Source: Mumia xiangluensis (GTDB lineage: Bacteria > Actinomycetota > Actinomycetes > Propionibacteriales > Nocardioidaceae). From it: a stretch of 64,000 bases of DNA. The notes under the pieces were generated by a model. That model was given only the letters and a program-made list of their open reading frames with translations. It did not search any database and had not been told where the DNA came from. A program made the position numbers and the translations under genes. Location of the stretch: NCBI RefSeq assembly GCF_010994095.1, contig NZ_WJYO01000006.1, positions 310,001 to 374,000 on the forward strand, written 5' to 3'. This document shows, piece by piece, positions 12,146 to 20,707 of this stretch. Position 1 is the first letter of the stretch; the number at the start of each line of letters is the position of its first letter.

Positions 12146-12232
12146 GCCTGGTCCCACCGAGATCGCCTCGGGTAGGACCCAGCTCACCGCCGTACGGGTG
12201 GAGTCGCCTCGGGTCGGACCCAGCTCACCGCC
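12139..12232. repeat. REP-like palindrome with duplicated arm, copy B
   Basis: One left arm (12139-12158, GCGGTGAGCCTGGTCCCACC) faces two right arms (12171-12190 and 12211-12232). The right arms lie in a direct repeat of about 31 nt with a 41-nt period (12163-12193, 12204-12234) that differs at one position. The left arm contains the stop codon of the DUF559 gene. It sits between that gene and terC, which converge. Confidence 0.8.
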
Positions 12233-12244
12233 GTGGGGTGCGGG

Positions 12245-13258
12245 TCAGGACTGCGGGATGTCCTCCGCCTCGTCCGGGCGCTGGGGTTCCGGCTGGTTGC
12301 GCGTCTTCCAGAGACTCGCGACCGCCGTGACGCCGAGCACGACGATGATGACTGCGAGGCTCATCAGCGTCGGGATCTCCGGGACGTCCACGTGCTCACC
12401 ATTGTTGATGAACGGCAGCTCGTTCGTGTGGAGCGCGTGCAGGGTCAGCTTGATGCCGATGAACGCGAGGATCACCGACAGGCCGAGCGACAGGTAGACC
12501 AGGCGCTGGAGCAGGCCGCCGAGCAGGAAGTACAGCTGGCGCAGACCCATGAGTGCGAAGATGTTCGCCGTCAGGACCAGGTACGGCTCCTTGGTGATGC
12601 CGTAGATCGCCGGGATCGAGTCGAGGGCGAAGAGCAGGTCCGTGCTGCCCAGCGCCAGGATCACCAGGAACATCGGCGTCAGGAACCGCTTGCCGTCGAT
12701 GCGGATGGCCATCTTCATGCCGTGGAACTCGTCGGTGACGCTGAAGTGGCGCTCGGCGAAGCGTACGACCGCGTTGTCACCCGCTTCCTCGTCGTCGTGG
12801 TTGCGATAGCTCTTGACCAACCCGTACGCCGTGTAGACGAGGAACAGGCCAAAGATGTAGAAGACCCAGCTGAAGTTGTTGATCGCTGCGGCGCCGAGTC
12901 CGATGAAGATCGCTCGGAAGACCAGCGCCAGGATGATGCCGATCATCAGGGCTTCCTGCTGGTACACCCTCGGCACCTTGAAGCTCGCCATGATGATGAT
13001 GAAGATGAACAGGTTGTCCACCGAGAGGCTGTACTCGGTGAGCCAGCCGGTGAAGAACTCGAGCCCGTACTGACCGCCGTGGAAGCTCGCGACCCACACG
13101 CCGAAGGCGATGGCCAGCCCGACGTAGACCGAGAGGGCGAGGCCGGCCTCCTTCATCGAGGGCTCGTGGGGCCTGCGGGCGATCACGACGATGTCGAACA
13201 GGAGCACGGCGACGGTGACGCCGATCGTGATCCACCACTCGAGGGGGGTGACGTTCAT
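12245..13258 (-). CDS. TerC/Alx-family membrane protein (probable Mn2+ exporter)
   Basis: A 337-residue, about nine-TM TerC-family protein. The two conserved acidic membrane motifs are present: SLSVDNLFIF and STDLLFALDSIPAI. Family members of this type export manganese and help to load secreted metalloproteins. The start at 13258 fits the family N-terminus (MNVTPLEWWITIGV). Its ATG overlaps the stop of a six-codon leader (ATGA), and a yybP-ykoY riboswitch lies just upstream, which supports manganese as the signal. The gene ends just after the palindrome cluster shared with the convergent DUF559 gene. Confidence 0.93.
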   Translation of the reverse strand: MNVTPLEWWITIGVTVAVLLFDIVVIARRPHEPSMKEAGLALSVYVGLAIAFGVWVASFHGGQYGLEFFTGWLTEYSLSVDNLFIFIIIMASFKVPRVYQQEALMIGIILALVFRAIFIGLGAAAINNFSWVFYIFGLFLVYTAYGLVKSYRNHDDEEAGDNAVVRFAERHFSVTDEFHGMKMAIRIDGKRFLTPMFLVILALGSTDLLFALDSIPAIYGITKEPYLVLTANIFALMGLRQLYFLLGGLLQRLVYLSLGLSVILAFIGIKLTLHALHTNELPFINNGEHVDVPEIPTLMSLAVIIVVLGVTAVASLWKTRNQPEPQRPDEAEDIPQS

Positions 13259-13275
13259 GCGGTTGCGTCCTTCAT
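13255..13275 (-). CDS. Six-codon leader peptide overlapping terC
   Basis: ATG at 13275 reads MKDATA and its TGA overlaps the terC ATG by ATGA. It is preceded by CGGAGG at about 10 nt. Such an arrangement would couple terC translation to a ribosome that starts at the riboswitch-controlled site. No independent evidence of translation. Confidence 0.45.
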   Translation of the reverse strand: MKDATA

Positions 13276-13312
13276 TAAGTTGAGTCCTCCGGTCGGATCG
13301 GGTGTCTGAGCC

Positions 13313-13417
13313 GGAGGTCTCTTCCGCCGAGCAGGCGGACGACGCCTGGCACGACTCGACGCGCCGGGCCACATCGGCCGTGATGACGACAGGTCGACGA
13401 AAGGAATACTCCCCTCC
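13313..13417 (-). ncRNA. yybP-ykoY manganese riboswitch
   Basis: Minus strand: GGAGGGGAGTATTCC at the 5' end, CTGTCGTCATCACGGCC in the middle, and GGCGGAAGAGACCTCC at the 3' end. P1 forms between GGAGG (13413-13417) and CCTCC (13313-13317), bringing together the GGGGAGTA and GAAGAGAC loops that define the class. The 3' strand CCTCCGG can pair instead with a downstream CCGGAGG (13286-13292), offering an alternative fold. Location before a TerC gene agrees with known Mn2+ control. Confidence 0.85.
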
Positions 13418-13478
13418 GCGCGCCATTCTGCCAGAGCGTGCACATGACTCCTGCACGCGAGATGCTCTCGAGGTGGCG

Positions 13479-14540
13479 GTGAAGCACCTTCGGCTGGTCG
13501 ACAGCCCATCGAGCACCTCGGCGCGCGGCGCCTTGATCGGACGCGGCACCCGCACCGACGTCGCGACGCTTCTCGACACCGCCGTGCTCCGTGCCCGCGA
13601 GGCCGACGTCCCTGGCCGCGCCGCCGTGTCCGGGTTCACGTGGGAGCCGCACGACGTCGATACCGAGGTCTGGTATCCCCAGGGCGTCACCACCTCCGCC
13701 GATGCGACCCCGGCCGCCGCGAGCGGTCGCGACGTCGTCGTCGTCAGCTGGTACGCCCACCAGGGATCGCACCACCAGGGCCTCATCCGCAACGGCGCAC
13801 GTCTCACGTTCGTTGACCTCGCGACGCTTCGCTACCGGCACGTGCTGCTGGTCCGGCCATTCCGTACGCCGTGGGGGGTCCGCCTCCTCCCCGTGCCGAT
13901 CCACGCGGGCGGCATCGCCTGGTACGGCCCCTACCTGTACGTCGCCGCCACCCGCGCCGGCGTCTACGTGTTCCGGATCGAGGACCTGCTTCAGCTCCCG
14001 CCGCACCGACGAACAGGCGTGGCTGGACGGCTCGACTACGACATGGTGCTCCCCGTGTACACGCGCCTGAGGTCCCGCGGACGCGACGCCGGGAGTCGGG
14101 TCCGCTACTCGTTCCTCTCGCTCGCACACGGCCTCCCCGACTCGCCCTCGGCACCCGCCCTCGTGGCCGGCGAGTACGGAGGCGTGGGCAAGACGCAACG
14201 GTTGTGGCGCTACGCGCTGGACCCCGAGACGAATCTCCCCCGCCGTGACGCCGGCGGACACGCGACGCCCCACGAGCTCCACGCCGACCAGGCCGCACGC
14301 ATGCAGGGAGCGACCGTCCTGGACGGGACCTGGTACGTCACGACGAGCCAGGGCCGCGGCAACCCGGGCGACCTCCTCGTCGGGGCGCCCGGCGCGTTCC
14401 GACGGCACAAGCGAGTGCTGCCCTCCGGCTGCGAGGACATCGCGGCATGGCCGCAGCGGCGTCAGCTCTGGACGGTCACGGAGTGGCCGGGGATGCGGTG
14501 GGTGTACGCCGTCGACGCCGACGCGTGGCCTAGCGGTTGA
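13479..14540 (+). CDS. Unknown protein, possibly beta-propeller-like
   Basis: A 353-residue protein of no recognised named family. It contains repeated short beta-strand patterns (GIAWYGPYLYVAATRAGVYV, TWYVTTSQGRGNPGDLLVG, LWTVTEWPGMRWVYAVDA) suggestive of a propeller-like fold. There is no signal peptide or TM segment. The GTG at 13479 is chosen for the GAGGTGG in front and because the longer frame (to 13302) would run antisense through the terC riboswitch. Its last codons overlap the end of the convergent XRE gene by 11 nt. Confidence 0.72.
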   Translation: MKHLRLVDSPSSTSARGALIGRGTRTDVATLLDTAVLRAREADVPGRAAVSGFTWEPHDVDTEVWYPQGVTTSADATPAAASGRDVVVVSWYAHQGSHHQGLIRNGARLTFVDLATLRYRHVLLVRPFRTPWGVRLLPVPIHAGGIAWYGPYLYVAATRAGVYVFRIEDLLQLPPHRRTGVAGRLDYDMVLPVYTRLRSRGRDAGSRVRYSFLSLAHGLPDSPSAPALVAGEYGGVGKTQRLWRYALDPETNLPRRDAGGHATPHELHADQAARMQGATVLDGTWYVTTSQGRGNPGDLLVGAPGAFRRHKRVLPSGCEDIAAWPQRRQLWTVTEWPGMRWVYAVDADAWPSG

Positions 14541-14772
14541 TCTCGGCCCACACCGCGTCGAGCGAGAGGTCGAGGACGTCGGCGATCGCCGCGATCGTCG
14601 GGAACGCGGGAGTCGCGACGCGGCCCGACTCGATCTTGCGAAGGGTCTCCGGCGAGACTCGTGCGTCGAGCGCGGTCTCAAGCATGGAGCGCTCGCCCCT
14701 GGCGCGACGGAGCAGGGCACCGAGTCGCTGGCCGCGCTCGACCTCGGCGGGAGTGTGCGGCAACCGGACCAT
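14530..14772 (-). CDS. XRE-family HTH regulator
   Basis: An 80-residue single-domain Cro/CI-type regulator. The HTH is visible in MLETALDARVSPETLRKIESGRVATPAFPTI (residues 30-60, quoted in part as SPETLRKIESGR). It is divergent from a methionine aminopeptidase gene; this pair occurs together in several actinobacteria. The 65-bp shared upstream region carries direct repeats of ATCCCGG that could be its operator. Confidence 0.88.
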   Translation of the reverse strand: MVRLPHTPAEVERGQRLGALLRRARGERSMLETALDARVSPETLRKIESGRVATPAFPTIAAIADVLDLSLDAVWAEINR

Positions 14773-14786
14773 GGCCCGATTCTAAT

Positions 14787-14822
14787 ACCGGGATACCATG
14801 GCCGGGATAGTTATTGGTCGAG
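14787..14822. promoter_or_regulatory. Candidate XRE operator between XRE gene and map
   Basis: The divergent spacer contains CCGGGATA twice, separated by 6 nt, inside an A/T-rich segment (AATACC to TAGTTATT) that would hold the promoters of both genes. The repeat is direct rather than palindromic. The binder is inferred from position only. Confidence 0.4.
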
Positions 14823-14837
14823 TGAGGAAAGCGTCGC

Positions 14838-15617
14838 ATGATCGAGATCCTGAATCCCGCCAAGCTGGCCCAGGCACGCGTCACGGGCGCCCTGGTCGCT
14901 GACATCCTGCAGGCGCTCAAGAGCCGCGCCACGGTCGGCACCAACCTCCTGGACATCGATCGGTGGACGCAGACGATGATCGCCGACGCCGGCGCGGAGT
15001 CCTGCTACGTCGACTACGCACCGTCCTTCGGTAGCGGTCCGTTCGGCCACTACGTGTGCACGGCCGTCAACGATGCCGTGCTCCACGGCCTGCCGTACGA
15101 CTATGCGCTCGCGGACGGCGACCTTCTGACGCTGGACCTCGCCGTCTCCCAGGGTGGGGTCGCCGCAGACTCGGCGATCAGCTTCGTCGTGGGTGAGTCG
15201 CCGGCCCCGGAGAGCCTCGCGCTGATCGACGCCACCCAGCGCGCCCTGCGCGCAGGGATCGCCGCCGCCGGGCCAGGTGCGCGGACCGGCGACCTCTCGT
15301 ACGCGATCGGGTCGGTCCTCAGCGAGGCGGGCTACCCGATCAACACCGAGTTCGGGGGTCACGGCATCGGGTCGACGATGCACCAGGACCCGCACATCTC
15401 GAACACCGGGCGACCCGGCCGCGGCTACAAGCTGCGCCCCGGCCTGCTGCTCGCCCTCGAGCCGTGGGTCATGGAGGACACGGACGAGCTCGTCACGGAC
15501 GCCGACGGATGGACGCTGCGGAGCGCCACGGGTTGCCGGACGGCGCACAGCGAGCACACGATCGCGATCACCGAGGACGGGGCCGAGATCCTCACCCTGC
15601 CGACGCAGGACCGCTGA
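14838..15617 (+). CDS. map: Type I methionine aminopeptidase
   Basis: A 259-residue enzyme that removes initiator Met from nascent proteins. The metal ligands are visible: the two Asp of LTLDLAVSQGGVAADSA, the His of GHGIGSTMHQDP, the Glu of LALEPWV and the final Glu of AHSEHTIAIT, plus the substrate His in AVLHGLP. The usual HExP after the ligand His reads HQDP here. This copy is coupled to an XRE regulator and is not beside the ribosomal genes, so it is probably an accessory paralogue. GAGGAAAG precedes the ATG. Confidence 0.93.
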   Translation: MIEILNPAKLAQARVTGALVADILQALKSRATVGTNLLDIDRWTQTMIADAGAESCYVDYAPSFGSGPFGHYVCTAVNDAVLHGLPYDYALADGDLLTLDLAVSQGGVAADSAISFVVGESPAPESLALIDATQRALRAGIAAAGPGARTGDLSYAIGSVLSEAGYPINTEFGGHGIGSTMHQDPHISNTGRPGRGYKLRPGLLLALEPWVMEDTDELVTDADGWTLRSATGCRTAHSEHTIAITEDGAEILTLPTQDR

Positions 15618-15631
15618 GGCCGCAGCCGGGT

Positions 15632-17740
15632 CTAGCCGGCTCCGGCCGCCTGCATCTGGCGGAGCTCCTTCTTGAGCTCGCCGATCTCGTCGCGCAGTCG
15701 CGCCGCCACCTCGAACTGCAGCTCCTCGGCCGCGGCGTGCATCTGGGTGTTGAGGTCCTGGATCAGCACCGCCAGCTCGGACGCCGCCATCGTCGACGTG
15801 TCGACGTGCGTGCCGTCGCCGGACGCACCCACCAGCGGAACCGGCGACTTGCCGCGCGACTGCGCCCGGCCGGAGCCGACGAGCTGCTCGAGGTCGGCGT
15901 CCTCCCTGGCCAGCATGTCGGTGATGTCGGCGATCTTCTTGCGCAGCGGCGTCGGGTTGATGCCGTGCTCGGTGTTGTACGCGATCTGGATCGCGCGCCG
16001 TCGGTTGGTCTCGTCGATCGCCTGCTCCATCGACGGGGTGACCGAGTCTGCGTACATCACGACCTGGCCCGACACGTTGCGGGCAGCACGCCCGATCGTC
16101 TGGATCAGGGAGCGGCCCGAGCGCAGGAACCCCTCCTTGTCGGCGTCGAGGATCGCGACCAGGCTCACCTCGGGCAGGTCGAGACCCTCGCGGAGCAGGT
16201 TGATGCCGACCAGGACGTCGTACTCACCCATCCGCAGCTCGCTCAGCAGCTCGACCCGTCGCAGCGTGTCGACCTCGCTGTGGAGGTAGCGGGTCCGGAT
16301 GCCGGCCTCGAGGAGGTAGTCGGTGAGGTCCTCGGCCATCTTCTTGGTCAGGGTGGTGACCAGGACGCGCTCGTTGCGCTCGACGCGGCCCCTGATCAGG
16401 TCGATCAGGTCGTCGATCTGCCCCTTGGTCGGCTTCACGATGACCTCGGGATCCACCAGGCCGGTCGGCCGGATGATCTGCTGGACGATGTCGCTCTCGT
16501 CCTCGACCTTGGACATCTCGTACGGGCCGGGGGTGGCCGACAGGTAGACGGTCTGGCCGATGCGCTGCAGGAACTCCTCCCACTTGAGCGGGCGGTTGTC
16601 CATCGCGCTCGGGAGCCGGAAGCCGTGCTCGACGAGCGTGCGCTTGCGTGACATGTCGCCCTCGTACATGCCGCCGATCTGCGGGATCGTCACGTGCGAC
16701 TCGTCGACGACGAGGAGGAAGTCCTCGGGGAAGTAGTCGAGGAGGCAGTTGGGCGCAGAGCCGGGCAGCCGCCCGTCCATGTGCAGCGAGTAGTTCTCGA
16801 TGCCGGAGCAGGTGCCGACCTGGCGGATCATCTCCACGTCGTACGTCGTGCGCATCCGTAGGCGCTGAGCCTCGAGCAGCTTGCCCTGACGCTCGAGCTC
16901 GCCGAGCCGCTCCTCGAGCTCCCGCTCGATCCCCTGCACCGCCGTCTCGAGCTTCTCCGGACCGACGGTGTAGTGCGTGGCCGCGCCGACGTACAGCTCC
17001 TGCTCGTCGCTCAGCACCTCGCCGGTGAGCGGGTGCAGCGTCATCAGGCGCTCGATCTCGTCGCCGAAGAACTCCACCCGCACCGCCAGCTCCTGGTAGA
17101 CCGGGAAGATCTCCAGCGTGTCGCCGCGCACCCGGAACGTCCCGCGTGTCGCGGCCAGGTCGTTGCGGGCGTACTGGGCGGTCACCAGCGTGCGGAGCAG
17201 CTTGTCGCGGTCCATCTCCGAGCCGACCTGGAGGTGGATCATGCGGTTCATGTATTCCTCGGCGGAACCGAGGCCGTAGATGCACGAGACGGTGGCGACC
17301 ACGATCACGTCACGGCGGGTGAGGAGGTTCCAGGTCGCGGAGTGGCGCAGACGCTCGACCTCCTCGTTGATCGAGGAGTCCTTCTCGATGTAGGTGTCGG
17401 TCTGGGGGACGTACGCCTCGGGCTGGTAGTAGTCGTAGTACGAGACGAAGTATTCGATGGCGTTGTCGGGGAACAGGTGCCTCAGCTCGTTGGCGAACTG
17501 CGCGGCCAGCGTCTTGTTGGGCTGCATCACGAGGATCGGACGCTGAACCTGCTCCGCGAGCCAGGCCACCGTCGCTGTCTTGCCCGTGCCGGTGGCGCCG
17601 AGCAGGACCGTGTCGGTGTCGCCGCGCTGCACGCGCTCGGTGAGCTGCTTGATCGCCTGCGGCTGGTCGCCGCTGGGCTCGAAGTCCGAGACCACCCGCA
17701 GCGGCGCGACCTGGCGCTGGAGATCCTTGACAGAACGCAT
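15632..17740 (-). CDS. uvrB: UvrABC system protein B
   Basis: A 702-residue UvrB, the damage-verifying helicase-like subunit. Walker A is [15 protein letters not shown] near residue 45. The beta-hairpin region follows ([17 protein letters not shown]), then helicase motifs including DESHVTIPQ and [11 protein letters not shown]-terminal UVR motif ([17 protein letters not shown]) binds UvrC. Length is normal for the family. The ATG at 17740 lies 7 nt after a -10 element, suggesting a leaderless mRNA from the damage-type promoter described separately. It is unlinked to uvrA/uvrC by about 13 kb. Confidence 0.98.
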   Translation of the reverse strand: MRSVKDLQRQVAPLRVVSDFEPSGDQPQAIKQLTERVQRGDTDTVLLGATGTGKTATVAWLAEQVQRPILVMQPNKTLAAQFANELRHLFPDNAIEYFVSYYDYYQPEAYVPQTDTYIEKDSSINEEVERLRHSATWNLLTRRDVIVVATVSCIYGLGSAEEYMNRMIHLQVGSEMDRDKLLRTLVTAQYARNDLAATRGTFRVRGDTLEIFPVYQELAVRVEFFGDEIERLMTLHPLTGEVLSDEQELYVGAATHYTVGPEKLETAVQGIERELEERLGELERQGKLLEAQRLRMRTTYDVEMIRQVGTCSGIENYSLHMDGRLPGSAPNCLLDYFPEDFLLVVDESHVTIPQIGGMYEGDMSRKRTLVEHGFRLPSAMDNRPLKWEEFLQRIGQTVYLSATPGPYEMSKVEDESDIVQQIIRPTGLVDPEVIVKPTKGQIDDLIDLIRGRVERNERVLVTTLTKKMAEDLTDYLLEAGIRTRYLHSEVDTLRRVELLSELRMGEYDVLVGINLLREGLDLPEVSLVAILDADKEGFLRSGRSLIQTIGRAARNVSGQVVMYADSVTPSMEQAIDETNRRRAIQIAYNTEHGINPTPLRKKIADITDMLAREDADLEQLVGSGRAQSRGKSPVPLVGASGDGTHVDTSTMAASELAVLIQDLNTQMHAAAEELQFEVAARLRDEIGELKKELRQMQAAGAG

Positions 17741-17747
17741 GACACCG

Positions 17748-17770
17748 AGACTACGGCGTCGGTGTGACAG
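17748..17770 (-). promoter_or_regulatory. RecA-NDp/PafBC-type promoter of uvrB
   Basis: Minus strand: CTGTCACAC, an 8-nt spacer, TAGTCT, then 7 nt to the ATG. Spacing is identical to the elements before uvrA and uvrC; the upstream box keeps only the TGTC core. It lies within the 3' end of the preceding gene. Confidence 0.6.
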
Positions 17771-18398
17771 AGTCCTTCCGCGAGCGGCGGCGCCGGTACG
17801 CCGGAGCGAGCACGACCAGGCTCACCAGCGCGAGGATGACGACGCCGACGAGCACGGGAGAGATCGCGTTCACGTCCTCGCTGCTGCCGTCGACCACCAC
17901 GTCGTCGCCGGAACCCGCAGTGACCCCGCCGGCGGCTGACTCCTCCACCGGCGTCGGCACGGCTGCGGTCGGCGTCGGGGACGGACCTGTCGGGCGGTAC
18001 GCGGCGCGGTCGCTGGACGCCGCCTCCAGCTCGGTGAGCACCGCGTCGTCCACCGGTCCCGTGCCGCTGCACACGCTGGTCGTCAACGCACCGTCGTCTG
18101 CGCCCCGGGCGAAGAAGACGTACTGCTGGTCCTCCTCGAACGCCCACGGCTGCACGTCCATGTCCGGCTCCACCTGGACCGGCACCGTGCTCGGGACCTC
18201 GCCCTTGTAGACGTCGGTGACCGCGACGACGACCGTGTCCTCGTCGGCCGCGCTCGAGGTCGGCGTCCCGACGAAGACGGCGTCGGAGCGATCCAGCTGC
18301 TCGGCGGCATCCGTCTGCGCGCAGCTCGTCGCCGCGGCGGGGGCCGAGTACAGGCCCAGCACCATCACGACCGCGGCCAGCCACACCGTCGTACGCAT
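17751..18398 (-). CDS. Secreted, membrane-anchored protein with NTR/TIMP-like domain
   Basis: A 215-residue protein: signal peptide (about 1-24, ending APAAA), a globular domain of about 100 residues with Cys near its start (TSCAQTDAA) and in [13 protein letters not shown], a Ser/Thr/Pro linker, one TM span ([20 protein letters not shown]) and a basic tail. The domain layout (early Cys, [22 protein letters not shown]) resembles bacterial netrin/TIMP-like modules. ATG at 18398 with GGAGA upstream is preferred to the frame opening at 18422. Role unknown. Confidence 0.75.
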   Translation of the reverse strand: MRTTVWLAAVVMVLGLYSAPAAATSCAQTDAAEQLDRSDAVFVGTPTSSAADEDTVVVAVTDVYKGEVPSTVPVQVEPDMDVQPWAFEEDQQYVFFARGADDGALTTSVCSGTGPVDDAVLTELEAASSDRAAYRPTGPSPTPTAAVPTPVEESAAGGVTAGSGDDVVVDGSSEDVNAISPVLVGVVILALVSLVVLAPAYRRRRSRKDSVTPTP

Positions 18399-18520
18399 CC
18401 CGGTCTCCCGCCGCTCTCTCACGACGATATCCGCCGCGTGCGCCTACCGTACCCGCTCGAAGTGCCCCGGTATGTGGTGTCGCTCCCCTGGAAAACGCAC
18501 TGAAGCCCTAGACTTCGCAT

Positions 18521-19240
18521 GTGGGAGAAGAGAACGCGGAAGCAGCCGAACCACGTACGCTCCGGGGAGCGCGGGCCACCGCCGCCCGGCGCCGCGCACG
18601 CGAGGACGAGATCATCCGTGCGACGCGCACGCTGTTCGACACCGTCGGCGTCCGAGACGCCCAGATCGAGGACATCGCCCAGGCGGTCGGGATCAACCGC
18701 GCGATCATCTACCGCCACTTCTCCGGCAAGGAGGAGCTCTTCGCGGTGACGCTCATCGGTTATCTCGACGAGATCGCCGAGGTCATGCGCGCCGCCGACG
18801 ACGAGTCGGCTCCCACGCCGCAGCGGCTCACGAGCGTCGCGGAGGCCTTCCTGGACCGTGGCCACGAGTACCCCGCGTTCGTCGACTGCGCCCTCGATCT
18901 GCTGAGCAAGTCGGCCGAGGAGCTGTTCGAGAGCGTCTCCGAGGGAGCCATGATCCGGCTCGGACGCGGCATGCTCGGGCCGCTCGGCGCGCTCGCCCAC
19001 GTGCTGGAGGACGGCAACAAGACCGGCGAGTTCCACGTCGACGACCCGTTCATGCTCGCCAACATGCTCTACACGCAGTCGCTGGGCGCTCTTCAGTTCG
19101 CCCGCAACCAGCTGCTGGTCAGCGAGGGCGCGCCCGGGGTGCCCGCCGTACGCCGGGTCCCGTGGGAGGCCGTCAAGCGGCACACGATCCGTGCGGTGCA
19201 CGCGATGGCGGTCGCCGACGACGTCGACGACCGCCCCTGA
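18521..19240 (+). CDS. TetR-family regulator of the adjacent fatty-acid locus
   Basis: A 239-residue TetR-type regulator. The HTH is in residues 29-75 (IIRATRTLFDTVGVRDAQIE, DIAQAVGINRAIIYRHFSGKEEL). The long ligand-binding domain is typical of acyl-CoA-responsive members. It ends 6 nt before the convergent thiolase gene, and palindromes lie in the thiolase/fabG4 divergent promoter, so control of that locus is likely. GTG at 18521 is the annotated start; no strong Shine-Dalgarno was seen. Confidence 0.9.
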   Translation: MGEENAEAAEPRTLRGARATAARRRAREDEIIRATRTLFDTVGVRDAQIEDIAQAVGINRAIIYRHFSGKEELFAVTLIGYLDEIAEVMRAADDESAPTPQRLTSVAEAFLDRGHEYPAFVDCALDLLSKSAEELFESVSEGAMIRLGRGMLGPLGALAHVLEDGNKTGEFHVDDPFMLANMLYTQSLGALQFARNQLLVSEGAPGVPAVRRVPWEAVKRHTIRAVHAMAVADDVDDRP

Positions 19241-19246
19241 GGCGCG

Positions 19247-20566
19247 TCAGCGCTCGAGGATGGCCGTCACGCCCTGACCCCCTGCGGCGCAGATCGAGAT
19301 GACACCGCGACCGGAGCCCTTCTCGGCGAGCAGCTTGGCGAGCGTCGCGACGATGCGTCCGCCGGTGGCCGCGAAGGGGTGACCGGCCGCGAGCGACGAG
19401 CCGGCCACGTTGAGCTTGCTGCGGTCGATCGAGCCGAGAGGAGCGTCGAGCCCGAGGCGCTCCTTGCAGAAGATCGGGTCTTCCCATGCCTTGAGGGTGC
19501 TGAGGACCTGCGACGCGAACGCCTCGTGGATCTCGTAGAAGTCGAAGTCCTGCAGCGTGAGCCCCGCGCGCTCCAGCATGCGTGGCATCGCGTACGCGGG
19601 AGCCATGAGGAGGCCCTCGCTGCCGCTGACGTAGTCCACGGCAGCCGTCTCGTACTCGGTGAGGTACGCGAGGGGCTCCCAGCCCTTCTTCTTCGCGTAG
19701 TCCTCCGAGGCGAGCAGCACCGTCGACGCACCGTCGGTCAGCGGCGTGGAGTTGGCGGCCGTCATCGTGGCGCCCTCACCCTTGCCGAACACCGGCTTGA
19801 GCGTTGCGAGCTTCTCGACGGACGAGTCACCGCGCAGGTTCTGGTCGCGGTCGAGCCCGAGGTAGGGCGTCAGCATGTCGTCGAGGAAGCCACGGTCGTA
19901 CGCCGCGGCGAGCTTGTGGTGCGACTCGACGGCGAGCTGGTCCTGGTCCTCGCGGCTGATGCCCCACTCGACCGTGGTCAGCGCCTGGCTCTCCCCCATG
20001 GAGAGGCCGGTGCGCGGCTCGGAGTTCTGCGGGATCGACGGAGCGAGGTCGGACGGGCGGATCTTCGCCAGCGCAGCGACGCGACCCTTCAGCGACTTCG
20101 CGCGGTTCGCCTCGAGCAGCGCCTTGCGCAGCCCCTCGCCCACGGCGATCGGAGCGTCGGAGGTCGTGTCGGAGCCGCCGGCGATGCCGACGTCGATCTT
20201 GCCGAGGGCGATCTTGTTGGCGACGAGGATCGCGGCCTGGATGCCGGTGTCGCAGGCCTGCTGGACGTCGTACGCCGGCGTCGTCGGGTCGAGCTTCGAG
20301 CCGAGGACCGTCTCCCGTGCAAGGTTGAAGTCGCGGCTGTGCTTGAGGACGGCGCCGGCGGCGAACTCGCCCACACGCTCCCCCGCCAGGTCGTACCGAT
20401 CGACCAGCCCGTCGAGCGCTGCCGTCAGCATGTCCTGGTTCGACGCGTGCGAGTAGACGGTGTTGGACCGCGCGAAGGGGATCCGGTTGCCGCCGATCAC
20501 CGCGACGCGGCGCGGCGCCGTGCCGCGACCCGCGGACGTCGATGCTGAGCGCTTGGTGGTTGCCAT
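19247..20566 (-). CDS. Acetyl-CoA C-acetyltransferase (FadA2/FadI-like thiolase)
   Basis: A 439-residue thiolase that cleaves or condenses acyl-CoAs. The nucleophilic Cys is in AYDVQQACDTGIQA; the later motifs EIHEAFA, GHPFAATG and CAAGGQG complete the active site. It is divergent from fabG4 and htdX homologues, exactly as mycobacterial Rv0243 (fadA2) lies by Rv0242c and Rv0241c. ATG at 20566 is used; the frame is open to 20737 but that part enters the divergent promoter region. Confidence 0.93.
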   Translation of the reverse strand: MATTKRSASTSAGRGTAPRRVAVIGGNRIPFARSNTVYSHASNQDMLTAALDGLVDRYDLAGERVGEFAAGAVLKHSRDFNLARETVLGSKLDPTTPAYDVQQACDTGIQAAILVANKIALGKIDVGIAGGSDTTSDAPIAVGEGLRKALLEANRAKSLKGRVAALAKIRPSDLAPSIPQNSEPRTGLSMGESQALTTVEWGISREDQDQLAVESHHKLAAAYDRGFLDDMLTPYLGLDRDQNLRGDSSVEKLATLKPVFGKGEGATMTAANSTPLTDGASTVLLASEDYAKKKGWEPLAYLTEYETAAVDYVSGSEGLLMAPAYAMPRMLERAGLTLQDFDFYEIHEAFASQVLSTLKAWEDPIFCKERLGLDAPLGSIDRSKLNVAGSSLAAGHPFAATGGRIVATLAKLLAEKGSGRGVISICAAGGQGVTAILER

Positions 20567-20640
20567 GGGGTCTCCTCGGGAGGACGTCGTTGCGTGGGCC
20601 ACACTTGCGGGAGGGGACGGCGAGTCCCTGTACCGGCGAT

Positions 20641-20655
20641 GTAACTCTAGGTTAC
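20641..20655. promoter_or_regulatory. Palindromic operator in the fadA2/fabG4 divergent promoter
   Basis: GTAACTCTAGGTTAC is a perfect GTAAC-N5-GTTAC inverted repeat in the middle of the 141-bp divergent spacer. A second, shorter palindrome-like site (GATACCAAGGGTATTC) lies about 25 bp closer to fabG4. The nearby TetR protein is the obvious candidate binder, an inference from position. Confidence 0.5.
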
Positions 20656-20707
20656 GGTAGACCTCAATTCCAGATACCAAGGGTATTCGAGAGGCAGGAC
20701 ACACGAC

